Source: Thamnidium elegans
Lineage: Eukaryota; Mucoromycota; Mucoromycetes; Mucorales; Mucoraceae
Reading direction: 5' to 3'
Assembly: GCA_025201345.1 (NCBI GenBank)
Contig: JAIXMG010000002.1
Coordinates: 1,426,001-1,490,000 of the forward strand
Length of the DNA stretch: 64,000 bases
This document shows positions 44,267 through 54,870 of the stretch, in pieces. The position numbers and the translations under genes were made by a program. Position 1 is the stretch's first letter, and each line of letters starts with the position of its first letter. Under the pieces are notes generated by a model. The model was not told the origin of the DNA. It made no database searches and worked only from the letters and a program-made list of their open reading frames with translations.

Positions 44267-46118
44267 TCAAGTCGAGAACAACTCCTCCCAGTCATCAACT
44301 GTCATTACATCTTCTTCAAATCTCATTTTCTTGACTTTTGTTATCGTTTCATTTAACCTTCGTAACCTTTCACGTTCTTCCCAACCTGGTTCGTTACTTT
44401 CTGATTCATTATTATCATTTACCGAGTCATCATCGCTTCGTTCTGATTCATTGCTATTACTTTCTGAATCTTGTGAGTCTGGTCTATACTGTACATCTGT
44501 TGAATTGGAAGTTAAGAATTGGATAGAATCAGCTTCACAGATATTAGCAAGTGCTTTTAATTTTTTATAATTCAGAAGTAATGTTCTTCTGAGAGACAAA
44601 ACCACCAAAAGGAAGTGAGCTGCTTGAGACAAATCTGGATCAAATGCTGCGGGTATAGAGGCTGTACATTTCTTGTAATGAATAATTTTTCCATCACTGA
44701 GCATACGAGAACCGTAAATCGTTAGTGAAAGTCCAAAGAACTGAGCGCTTATAGATTCGATGTTTGTGATTTCGGATGGAATAGGAAGGATATTTCTCCA
44801 GTATAATAGGGTATTTTCTCTTAATCTGATACCCTTCTCGACATCTTCTTCAACACTATCATTTTGGGCGTCACCAGCCTTATCTTCACACGAAAAGATA
44901 TCACCATATTTTTTAGTATAACACAAAAGGTCAACCTTGACATCCTTCTCGGTTTTATCCAGCATCTTCATACGTTTCAAAGCTTTGATTACACTAGCAT
45001 GGCACTCAGCGCGTTTTGTCTCGTAAATGTGGCCATCAAACATAAATACAGCATCAAATACATCAGCGTATACATTTCCACGAAACCAGCTTTCACGATG
45101 ATCAATTTGAAGAAGATTTGTTGACCATATAACAGAGAGCTTTGTCATTGCCAATCTTAAGAACAACATACTGGTATTATTGAAAGGTAAACTGTTTATG
45201 AGTGTATTAAGTTGGTCTGTTGTTTTTGCATTTCTGAGCCCAAGTATTACGTTTCGCTCGATAAGTGTCACAGCCATTGGTAAACTAAGAGTGAGCTGTT
45301 TCATTGCCCTTTCGAGGATAGGAGCTAAACGTTGTGGTATCAAGTTTGGCGTTGCCAAGTTTAGTTTATTATTATAGCCACTAAAATACCAATGTATTAA
45401 AATCATAAATAGACTTTATATATTAAATTACAGGATTACTCACTATGTCAAAACGAATAATTTCATAGCATCTTCTGAATTTAATCCATGAAAATCTTGA
45501 GAAGTAAGCTTAAATCCTTTTTTTTCTTTTGAACGAGTTAATGGTGGTTGAGGTCTTTTTCTTGAGCTTGATTCTCCAATATCAGTTGAATTAGCTGACT
45601 GCATTATGTGGTTGGTCTTATCGTCTAAAACCTCGTTTGCTAATACTGAATTGTACATCGCTTTTTTGTTCTATGTAAATAAAAAATTAAATATTAATAA
45701 CGTTTGTTTTTACTGCGGAATCATAAATACAAATAACATACCCTATTTTTGCTCTCCGTAATAACAAGTGTAGCAGCGTCAGACTTAATTATATTCGAAA
45801 AACGCGACTTCAGACCTTCCATCTTTTTTAACGAGGCATTGTTTCTTGGCAAGTATGTGCTGAAATAGCGACCAAAGTCCGCATTTAAATTATCCTTAAA
45901 CTTATCCAAATCACTAATTGACACTTGTCCAGCGATGTGTTTAATGAGATCGATTACTTTCCATGAGTTTGTCGTCGTGTTTATAAAATACGTATCGATT
46001 AATTGGTTGATCTCGTTTGTATCTAAAATAGTAAAATGTTAAATACTTTTATAGAAGCATAAAGTTTAGCTTTTTACATACTTAAGTCTTCGTAAGGTTC
46101 TTTGACCAAATTCGACAT
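44267..46118 (-). CDS. Unknown protein with a PD-(D/E)XK-like signature in the island
   Basis: Four minus-strand exons (46118-46082, 46022-45742, 45670-45444, about 45380-44267) join in frame to 552 residues, starting MSNLVKEPYEDLNTNEINQL. The first 175 residues are mostly helical. The middle (about 290-390) holds YADVFDAVFMFDGHIYETKR and then VKVDLLCYTKKYGDIFSCED, followed by KAGD. The spacing Asp-x14-Glu-x-Lys on a predicted hairpin recalls PD-(D/E)XK nucleases. The C-terminus is acidic and Ser/Asn-rich, ending VDDWEELFST. I believe similar proteins recur in Mucorales genomes but know no name or function. It lies 98 bp from the Tc1 element yet keeps open exons and good splice sites. The exon 4 boundary is uncertain by one base. 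Confidence 0.6.
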
Positions 46119-46655
46119 GGTAACAAAATATTGAGTGAAGGAAAGAGAAGTTTTTTTTTGAAACCTGATGAAAAAAAAAAACTTTTGACAAAGTAAACAA
46201 ATCATGCAAAAAAAGGGAAAGTAGTACAAATTAGACAAACCTTTCTTTTTCTTTTTTTTTTTTTTTTTACTATTTTCACCTTTACTTATCTACTTATGTT
46301 ACTTGTACCATTTTTCAACTGCATCGATTTATATTTTAATATTAGGATGAGGCGATACTGCTAAAGTAAGTAAGAAAAAGAAGAAATTGAAAGTGTTTAT
46401 TTTATACAGTATAAAGAAAAAGATAATAAGCTTAACATTTATGGAAATATATAATTAAATCACATGAAAAAGCTCTTTAGAGCAAAAAAAAAATCCTGAA
46501 ACATGTAGTTTTCTGGGTTGTTATCAATCTACGTATCTTACATCATGTCATTTGTTTACACCTTCTTATTTCTAAAGTCCATAAAAAGACTCAAATCTTC
46601 AAATTAATAAACCAAGAGTTCGGTAGTCCAATTTTTTTTTTTTTTTTTTTTTTTT
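46119..46655. other. Spacer upstream of the 552-residue gene
   Basis: Promoter-like region of the minus-strand gene next to 46118, then AT-rich DNA with T-runs at 46253-46268 and 46632-46655. The second T-run abuts the LINE fragment. Confidence 0.5.
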
Positions 46656-47030
46656 ACCTCCGTCAAGTGATGCTTAAGTTTGGGTTTGTGAATTGCATTC
46701 AAACCTTATTTTTTGGTAACAATGTTTATATAAGCATTCACCTCTTGTATTAAACAACAGCGAGGATTGCGACAAGTTGATCCTTTATCGTCTCTACTTT
46801 TCAATTTAGCTTTAGAACCTTTTCTGTTGTCACTACTACAAGATGATCAACTACACAGGTTCTCTTTTCATGGGTCTCTGTATCATGGAGGTGTCCCTAC
46901 TGCGACGCCTGATCTCAAATTTCTCGCTTATGCTGATGATGTGTGTATCCTTTTAAATAACTAAAATTATTTCGCTCGTACCTACCATCATATGCAAAAC
47001 TACACTTCCGTGTCGAATGCTAAGTTTAAT
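46656..47030 (+). mobile_element. LINE (non-LTR) reverse-transcriptase fragment
   Basis: Two plus-strand frames carry reverse-transcriptase motifs: RQVMLKFGFVNCIQTLFFGN, then after a frameshift and stop near 46755 QQRGLRQVDPLSSLLFNLAL and LKFLAYADDVCILLN. The YADD catalytic core is intact, but the usual RQGDP is RQVDP here. A stop follows the YADD block, with faint further homology to about 47030. It is a truncated, dead copy; no endonuclease or RNase H part is seen. Confidence 0.85.
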
Positions 47031-47149
47031 GTTGATTCAAAAATTTTTGGGAATCGGAAGGTATACAGAATGGACGAGACTTGTTTGGCGGAGAGGAGGT
47101 GTAGTTGAGGTTATCATGGAAAAAGATATTGAAAGGATATTTTCCATAT

Positions 47150-50100
47150 TTGCCATATCCTTTGGCAGTTGATAAACATGTACACGTCCTTTTTTAAATT
47201 TTCACATACTTGAAAAGTAGCGGTACTAGGTCATTTAAAATGCCTGAAGTGTTCTATACTGATAATGTAGCGGCAGATAAGAACATACTTGAATCGTATA
47301 TACCTTCACTTTTGGATGATGTAAGAGCAATTTGCATCGATAAGTCTACAGGCAATACAATTTTGTCAAACACAGTACAATTGCCTCTAGCAGTATCACT
47401 AAATCAAGTTAGTACAGAACTAAGAGATACTGTCGAATGTATAGATGAAGCCTGTCAGACAATATTAGATAGTAGTAGCAACTAAATTTTTGTTGGATTT
47501 GATTGTGAATGGGTTGTATCCAATTTCAGATTAACGACTGCTACAAGAAGCCACGTAGCGTTAGTTCAGATCTATCATGAAGAATCAAACATTATCTTTC
47601 TTTTTCGTTTTTTAATTTTGACAGGAACTCTTTTCCTGAAAAACTTAAAGAAGTTATAGCATCGAAAAAAATTAGAAAAGTTGGAAAAAATGTAGGTGCG
47701 GATTTAACAAGACTGAAGCAGTATGTTTCTGAAACTGATGGTGACCTTGAGCTTGGCTCTTACTGCTTTAATCGAAATGCTATTAATAGTAGTCGAGAAT
47801 CATTGAATGATATATGTAGCACAATTCTTGGCCTTAATCTTCCTAAAAGCAATGATGTTAGATTAAGTAATTGGGAGGCTCTAGAATTAAGCTTTCAGCA
47901 AAAACAGTATGTAGCATTGGACGCATATATAGCTATTGCTATTTATAACTCTGTGAAAGGCATGCCTCTGATAAATGAACTTGTTACTAATAATACTCAA
48001 GTTGGTAATTTTGTCGGTGTATTCCCAAGAGATTCTTCTAAGACAATACCAGCGTCAGCTTTTGGTTATATTTGCAGTTTAGATAATGATGAAAGTTATA
48101 GTACTTCTCTAAGCGATAACGTTTCAGTTCCGTCTGAAAAAAAGTGGTATGGCTCTTGTCAATTTTGTGACAGTAAAAAGACCTGGACACATTTTAGAAA
48201 AATACAAAATAGATAATATGATATACGAAGACAACAGTGCTACCTTGGATATGTTTGGAAACGTACAATTTTTAGCATATGTTAAATATAAGTGTTTACG
48301 AACTGCTTCTGAAATCGTAAATCTTGAAAACAATTCTGCTTCTTCTAGTAATCTTATTAATGATATTACTGCCCTTGACAATCAGCATGCTTCCTTTAGT
48401 AGTACTGCTGTTCCCAACTCTGACAGTGACAATACTCCTGAAAAAACAACGGTTCCAAGTAGAGTACTAAAAGATACTTTCCATTTGATTGAACAAATTC
48501 CTATCTCATTGAGACATGGTATGGCTAAAGACTTCAAATGTCGATTTAGGGATTGTCTATTTGCTGTAAATGAAGACGATAAAAAAAAAGGTAGAGGAGT
48601 ACTTGATTAGTATCGGATCTAATTAGAATAGTTATCTTGTTAAGAACTCGGATTTTATATGGGAACGAGTGAGAAGAAGTATACCTCCACCGAATGAACT
48701 AGCAAACCTTGTTCAGAATTGTTTTGATACATTTGCCAATCTTGAATGCATAAAAACTGGAAACCCCTTGTTTGATAAGGAGTCCTTAGCAGCATCAAAA
48801 ACGGTAATGGATCAAATAAAGTCCGGATACGTGTCTGATATTGTCGATGGTCCACCTTTGTATACAGAGAAAGGATTAGATAAAAACGGCTTAATGAGAT
48901 ATGTTTGTAGTAGAGCTACTTCATCTGTGGAGGGATCATGTCGCTTTAACATTATCAGAAAGTTTTCATCGTTTAACGCAGGCCAAGACTTACTAGTATG
49001 GCGCTTTACGATTGCCGTTTATATCACAACATAAATGTAAGTATATATTAATTTTGTAATGATAAAAATCTTTACTGAAATTATATATTACTGTCATTAT
49101 ATAGATGGGATCTAAAAACCGTCATGGTATTATGCATAAAAGTCATTACAGTCCCTGGTTAGCTCAATCTATTGACGCTTTGCGATTTAAAGTTGGTCAT
49201 TCTGCTCGCACCGAGTCTTATTACGGAAATACTTTGTTAGGAAATACTTACTCGTATTGCCATACGACTGAAAAATTCGGTATCACTCCAATACCTTCTC
49301 ATGTCAAATCTGATCATTTGATGCTGTGTTATGATCCAAATATCTATTTTCAATCAAATCAGCTTGTTGATGATACAACAACAAGAGGAACTGGTAATAA
49401 AAACCCCTCTAGACGCTTTTTAGAAGAGAAAAAAGAGAACCACTTGGCTAGACTTAATAATATACGTATAGCTGAAAAACGAATCCTTGAACTTAGCGCT
49501 CTTCCTGTGGTCAAGTTACCAAATATGTGCTATGCCTCACATCAGTTCATTTACCTGTATTTAAGCAAGTGTCAAGGATCTAAGTATGCTGTAACAGCTG
49601 TACATACTCCTCAGGAGAAAGCATTGTTTGATATCATGTTGGATAACTCTACTGATAATTTGAAATATTTGTATCTTAGACCTAATAACAGAGTTGTGAA
49701 CTTTGGACTGATGGCAGCTGCATGGTCAAAACTGTGCTCATCCGATAATTATATATATTATAAAACACCGGAGCATATTTGTTCTTATAATAACATTTTG
49801 GAAGATAGGAGAAAGTATCGCGATACGGTAGCACACAATATAGAAGCTTCAAGATCTATTCGTTTGGTTGCCCAGTCTAAACGAAGATACAAAGCATCCG
49901 TCCCCTCTAGAAAATACAGACGCCTTCAGTCTAGTACTACGACAGTTGCTAACAAAATTAACGCTGGTACGTTTATAGAAGAAGGTACTATACTGACACC
50001 CGTCAATATTGCACCTAGAATACTTGATTCTGGAACTTCGGCTCAGGTTACCAGTTCTTCTCAAATTGATAGAAGAGACAACAATCGTATTTAGGTTTCT

Positions 50101-50325
50101 AGTATTTTACCAACAGATTTGAATTTGAATTTGAATAGTATGAGTACTGTAACAGAAACTCGCAGCAACATAAAAAGTACAAAAAGGGTCCCTCGAAGAT
50201 GCCAACTATGTCAAAATTATTCTCCTACTTATAAAGGTGGTTCGAAACCAAAACTTTGCCTGTTCAAATGTGGTATTTGCGTAAAAAACGAGTGCATGGC
50301 AAGATATGGAGGAAAAGAGGAATAA
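47150..50325 (+). pseudogene. Decayed transposase fused to a DEDDy 3'-5' exonuclease
   Basis: Successive plus-strand frames form one long broken gene. It begins within a transposase-like segment (MPEVFYTDNVAADKNILESY), meets an in-frame TAA at 47483-47485, and continues with a WRN-type exonuclease: FVGFDCEWVVSN (D-x-E), KVGKNVGADLTRL (Asp) and QYVALDAYIAIAIYN (Tyr-x3-Asp). Frameshifts lie near 47624, 48150 and 48990. Later blocks are LKDTFHLIEQIPISLRHGMA, RFRDCLFAVNEDDKK, SATSSVEGSCR-type sequence, FNIIRKFSSFNAGQ, and SKNRHGIMHKSHYSPW after a probable intron (49035-49104). A Cys-rich end (CQLCQNYSP, CGICVKNEC) closes at 50325. I recall this arrangement from a widespread eukaryotic transposon-type family; the N-terminus is missing. 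Confidence 0.72.
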
Positions 50326-50438
50326 CAATACTGAAGCAATGATATTGTAACAAACATAGAAAATTATATGAATTAAAGAGCCAAAATAACAAATATTCTC
50401 AAAAATTAATTCTATTTTTTGTGATGCCCGCATTTGTG

Positions 50439-50842
50439 AATAAGATTTCACTAAGGGACTGTTGTCGGTAGTTCAAGGAATGACCTTATCATGAAGGGAA
50501 TATAAATAAATTTTGTTTACACATTAGAGACACAAAAAAAAAAAAAAAAAAAAAAATTGAACTTGACCACATATGTCCACCTTTTAAAATGACTTGTATT
50601 TACTTCACAAAAAACCCCCTCTCTAGTTTGAAGTGCATACTTCTTTTTTTTTTTTTTTGACGTGAGTTTTATTCTATAGCTAATAGTTTTTAAAGAGGGG
50701 AAGGGAGTAACGAAATGAACCTACCGGGTGGTAAGATAGTACTTTCCTGTAACTATGGGAATATTTGGAAACCAATCAAATTTGATTGTTTGGAGTAAAT
50801 AGATACGGGTGACTTTAGTATAAAAAATATCAATGTTTACTA
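50439..50842. repeat. Island repeat, copy A (left inverted arm)
   Basis: Its first 250 bp match copy C (41101-41335) in the same orientation. Its remaining part, including ATGAACCTACCGGGTGGTAA and GGGAATATTTGGAAACCA, matches the reverse complement of copy B (51993-52340). With B it brackets the gene at 51068-51732. Confidence 0.85.
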
Positions 50843-51067
50843 ACCAACTTTACTCATTTATGCATTAATTTAGGGGGTTTGTGACACAAGAAATACTTGA
50901 ATTCCACAGTTGAAACGACTTAAAATAAATATATATACGCTTCCGTTATGATAAGCACATGCACATGCTTTCCCGAGAAGTGAAGTCATGTTTTTGATTG
51001 TTAAATATCATGGTCGAGACGTTTACCTTATTTCTCTTTTTTTTTATAGTTTTATTTATTTTTAAAA

Positions 51068-51732
51068 ATGTTTATTACAAGTACATTATCTACAGCAATA
51101 GTAACAGAATATATCATGACTGAAAAAATTAGAAGCATATTCTTTTTTAGTCAGTTATGTTTCTATATTTTTGTTATAATTGATAAAGATTTCATTTCCT
51201 TTATCGAAGAAGCCATTTCGATGGTTTTCCCAAAAGAAATAACACATTTCTTTGTTACAAAACGTATGTCATACAGTATATATATATATATCTATATAGT
51301 ACAAATATTAAATTAAATATATTTATAGATCAACATCATTTACGTATAAAAGAACTTGAAGTTAACTTGTTCGACCGAACAAGAAAACTTCAAATGTACG
51401 TAAATGAGTGCGAAAAGCTGAAAGACGCTTTTGTAAAAGCCAAAGAAGAAGAGAACTCTGTTGAAGAGGAGTTGGGCCTTGAAAAAGGTCGTCTTAAAAA
51501 TTCTGACAACACTGTTGAATTTTTGTCTAAAACTATTAATGACCTAAGTGTCAAAAAAAATAGTTTGTTCCAAGAAATAGCTGACTTAAAGACAAGTATG
51601 TCGGCTATACCTGCCAATCACAACAGGGATATGGAAAAAATGATGCAAAATCATTTTGTTACAATTACTAAATTAAAAAAAGAAAACTCCATTCTTAAAG
51701 ACAAACTCAGCGATGAGTTTGTCTTCGTATAA
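51068..51732 (+). CDS. Small coiled-coil protein inside an inverted-repeat unit
   Basis: Two exons (51068-51263, 51329-51732) give 199 residues. The N-terminal 65 residues are hydrophobic and aromatic (SIFFFSQLCFYIFVIIDKDF). From about residue 68 to 195 the sequence is a continuous charged coiled coil (RIKELEVNLFDRTRKLQMYV, VKAKEEENSVEEELGLEKGR, LKKENSILKDKLSDEF). No catalytic motif or known family is apparent. An in-frame Met at residue 17 could be the true start. The gene is the only intact frame between inverted repeats A and B, so it may be cargo of a non-autonomous element. Confidence 0.5.
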
Positions 51733-51992
51733 ATAAATCTTTTTTTGTTCATAAACTTTATATATATATATTTTTTTATTATAATTTTTTACTAGTTGAG
51801 TCGCGTATATAATAAGACATAATCTACTGAATAGTGTTTCTTCATATGTTTGATTATTATTGAAATAAGATACTGTAATCAAGTTTACTAGAAACCTAAC
51901 TAAAAGTTTTACTAAAGAAAAAAAATTGAACAAGACCCAGAGGGCCAGAGGGTATGAATAAAGTTTGTTAACGGAAGTCGGAAAAAACAGCC

Positions 51993-52340
51993 GTAGTAAA
52001 CACTGATATTTTTATACTAATCAAATTTGGTTTCCAAGTATTCCCGCTGTAATAAAAATATAAAGAAAAAATCAGTTTTTATTTATTTATTGAGCTTGTT
52101 TATAATGATCTAGATCCTCTAACAATTTTTTTACAGAAGAGTTTGTTTACAGCCGACCGAACAGTTACCTATCTTACCACCCGGTAGGTTCATTTCTATA
52201 CTCCCTTCCCCTCATGTCAAAAAAGAAAAGAAAAAAAGAAGTATGCACTTCAAACTAGAGGGTTTGAAGTAAATACTTGTACAAGTCATTTGGCTAGATT
52301 ACCAAAGTAAACAAAAATTATTCATGATGAGGTCATTCCT
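51993..52340. repeat. Island repeat, copy B (right inverted arm)
   Basis: Reverse-complement copy of much of A: ACTTCAAACTAGAG with GGTTTGAAGTAAATACTTG, CTCCCTTCCCCTCATGTCAA, TTACCACCCGGTAGGTTCAT and TTTGGTTTCCAAGTATTCCC. It lacks the outermost 30 bp of A/C (the AATAAGATTTCAC end), so its outer boundary at 52340 is truncated. Confidence 0.85.
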
Positions 52341-52389
52341 ATTTTTATTTTATTTTTGATACATGACTTTTTTTTTCATACTATAAACA

Positions 52390-53110
52390 ATGTTATCTAT
52401 AAGCTTCATCGCCCTCTTCCTAGGTTTGTCCGTTATATCTCTGTTCAGTGGCAGCACGACCTCTGTTCTTCCAGCTTGTAAGTAATTTTTTTTTGCATTT
52501 AAAATAAATAGTAATCTTGACCTCTTTATTATTTTCTAACTGGTTTGTCCTTTTGGGACACGAAAAGCTACTGTGCTTTTGTGCCAACTGTCGCCTCGCA
52601 TCAAGTTTGGCGAAAACCCCTTCTTGTAAAGGTTTGTAAACCCCTCTCTTCGAGGAATTTGTTAAAAGAAGCGCCCTTTGTGTCGTCCACCAAGAGTGAT
52701 AAGAAATAAATGGCGCGTAATATATTTTCTTAATGTATTAATTTTTTTTTTATCTCCCAAGTTTAATCGAGCGGTTATACCATAGCTAGAAAACGTATTT
52801 ATGAAAGTATGTATATATAAACTGATAATAACTTTTTTTTCTTTTCTTTTTTTTACGTTGCTTAGAAACTGCGAATTGTGTGTGGACAGGCTTTTATATT
52901 CACTACAGGTAAAAATGAAGAGAATTTATATTCATAACTATAGCTCTTGAACAAGAAATAATGGTAATGATGGTAATACAACTCTTCAAAAAAAAATATA
53001 TATATACTTTTTCTTTTTACTTCAAGCTGCATTTGCCGGTAACAAAAAAAATGCCGCTATTGCACCTAGTACATAGCAGATACAATCTGTGATCGGGCAG
53101 CTCTGGGAAC
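52390..53110 (+). other. Possible broken small secreted-protein gene and hairpin
   Basis: ATG at 52390 opens a signal-peptide-like frame (MLSISFIALFLGLSVISLFS) ending at a good donor (GCTT|GTAAGT, after 52478). Further downstream there are exon-like pieces with acceptor/donor pairs at about 52866-52908 and 53026-53072, but the phases do not join to one protein. Around 52556-52587 GGACACGAAAAGC and GCTTTTGTGCC form a stem with a short loop. I cannot build a full gene; a degenerate gene or non-coding RNA is possible. Confidence 0.3.
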
Positions 53111-53303
53111 AACAGGTAAAACTTGACGATGATATACATTATATATCTTTTCCTTTATTAATATTATTCTGGAGATCTTTCGCTTAATATTTATATTTTC
53201 CCAGTTTATTCACTCCATAAGTTTCTATTGTACCATAATACAATAAGTCATTTTATCTGTCATTTTAATGTCAGGGACCTTACTTTATCCACTAGCACTT
53301 ATA

Positions 53304-54071
53304 CAGTCCCTCCATTCACAAACACTGTGGAAAATTTTCAGTAAATTTAGTATTTTCAGTAAAAAAAAATTCAGTGGTTTTCAGTTGTATATTTTCAGTG
53401 AAAAAAATACGTTTTATTTTTACTTTTATTGGCAATAAATATATATATATATAAAAAATTGTTCGTCAAAAACTACCAATTTGCGTCTTTTGGCTGATAT
53501 TCCGGTATTTTCATCACTATCGTCTGCAGTGTCAGCTACATTCTTTCCTTTTTTTGCATCCTAGTATTTTAAATAAAGTAAAGTTAGTTTAATATCATTA
53601 AAACTATTTGCTTATATTATATTTTTATTAATGTAATACAATTTATTTTGGTATGCTTTTTCTACAATAAAACTTATAGCCCAATCGTCGTGGCAAGCGA
53701 CCAAGTATAGTAGTAGTTCTAACTCTGGTTTTTGATACAACAACAACAGCTCTTTCTCCTTTTCTTGACCAGGCGAAGCTTCTCTTCATATTAATATGAA
53801 ATGCGGACTCATCGATAAATATACAATTGCTGGTATAATCCATGCCAGTCTTCAACTATCTTTGAACCCAGTCATGTCTTTCCTTGATTTTATCTACGGA
53901 GTTCCTCTCAACGGAGTGAAAATGAGCTCTTTTAAGACTAATTCTGCATTTTTCTGTCATATGCTTGTGGGGTGTACGCTTAGAAATAGTTAATTCAGAA
54001 AACGTAGTTATTATTTCATCCATAATCTTGGATATCACAAGTGATGGTTTCTCAATAATTACATTTAAACT
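53304..54071 (-). mobile_element. Decayed IS630/Tc1-type (DDE_3) element
   Basis: A TA dinucleotide at 53302-53303 precedes CAGTCCCTCCATTCAC and a zone of repeated TTTTCAGT motifs (53330-53400), which looks like a transposon end. The transposase frame lies on the minus strand at 54071-53643. No matching right end was found, so the element is truncated. Confidence 0.55.
53643..54071 (-). pseudogene. IS630/Tc1-type transposase fragment
   Basis: Two consecutive minus-strand pieces in one frame are split by a TAG at 53858-53856. The first has SKIMDEIITTFSELTISKRT, a helix-turn-helix-like region, and HFHSVERNSVDKIKERHDWV. The second has TSNCIFIDESAFHINMKRSF, with the first catalytic Asp in F-I-D-E-S, then AWSRKGERAVVVV and TRVRTTTILG. 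The remaining catalytic part is lost. Such sequences are common transposase relics in Mucorales-type genomes as I recall them. Confidence 0.75.
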
Positions 54072-54870
54072 GTTTACTTTTAATTAGCATTTCTTCAAAG
54101 TGTTTATTCTAATAGTAAAAACGGTATAATAACTCGTAATATGTAATGTAGAGGATCATATCCAAAACATTACTTATTTTATTGTCGCTGAAATAGGCAA
54201 CGAAATACAACTTTAAAAAGAGTACAAATATGTTAGTTGTCCATCGCGCTATTATAAGCCAAGCATTCTTGTACGAAACTGTGAAACATTGAAGTGGCGT
54301 GACAGGTACAAAAATCTATTTAAAAGAAACAAAAACAAAAAAAAAGAGCTAAGCAAAGAGTATCCAGCCACATATTCTTTTAACAAAAAAAGGTAATATA
54401 TTCATTTTGAGAACTTTAAAGTATACAATAAAGTTAAAAAAAACATGTATTTATTTACTTAATAAAACCCAAGGCTTTCAGCTGTTAACAAGTGTATGAT
54501 ATTCTCGCAATGCTAAGTAAATCTAGAGGAGTTTTTAATAGTTATGTGATACAAAGTATTTTGAAACCTTCATGTGTGGCGTTTATCCATACATATACAA
54601 AGCTTTATACAAGTATATTCTTTTACAAATATAAAGTATTGATTTATATTATAAACTATTCAAGGTGATTTTAGAGTTGTTCTTGTGTCTGACAGTTTCA
54701 TCTTGTTTTTTTTTGCCAAGGCGGGAGGGAAATTAGATTTAACCGAACACGCTTAAGATGTCGTATTTTGAAATTAACTGTGACGGTGGTGAGACAAAAA
54801 AATAATAACCCTTTTTAAGTTTTATTATCTTTTTTTTCTTTTTTTCTTTCTTCTTGTTTTCTTTTGTATT
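54072..54870. other. Spacer at the right border of the island
   Basis: AT-rich; no gene or clear element end. The last 100 bp (T/C-rich) form the promoter and leader of the TMEM184-like gene. Confidence 0.5.

Noticed and set aside
50238..50250. B-box-like GGTTCGAAACC
   Set aside because: It lies in the coding remains of the exonuclease-transposase gene (YKGGSKPK) with no tRNA fold around it.
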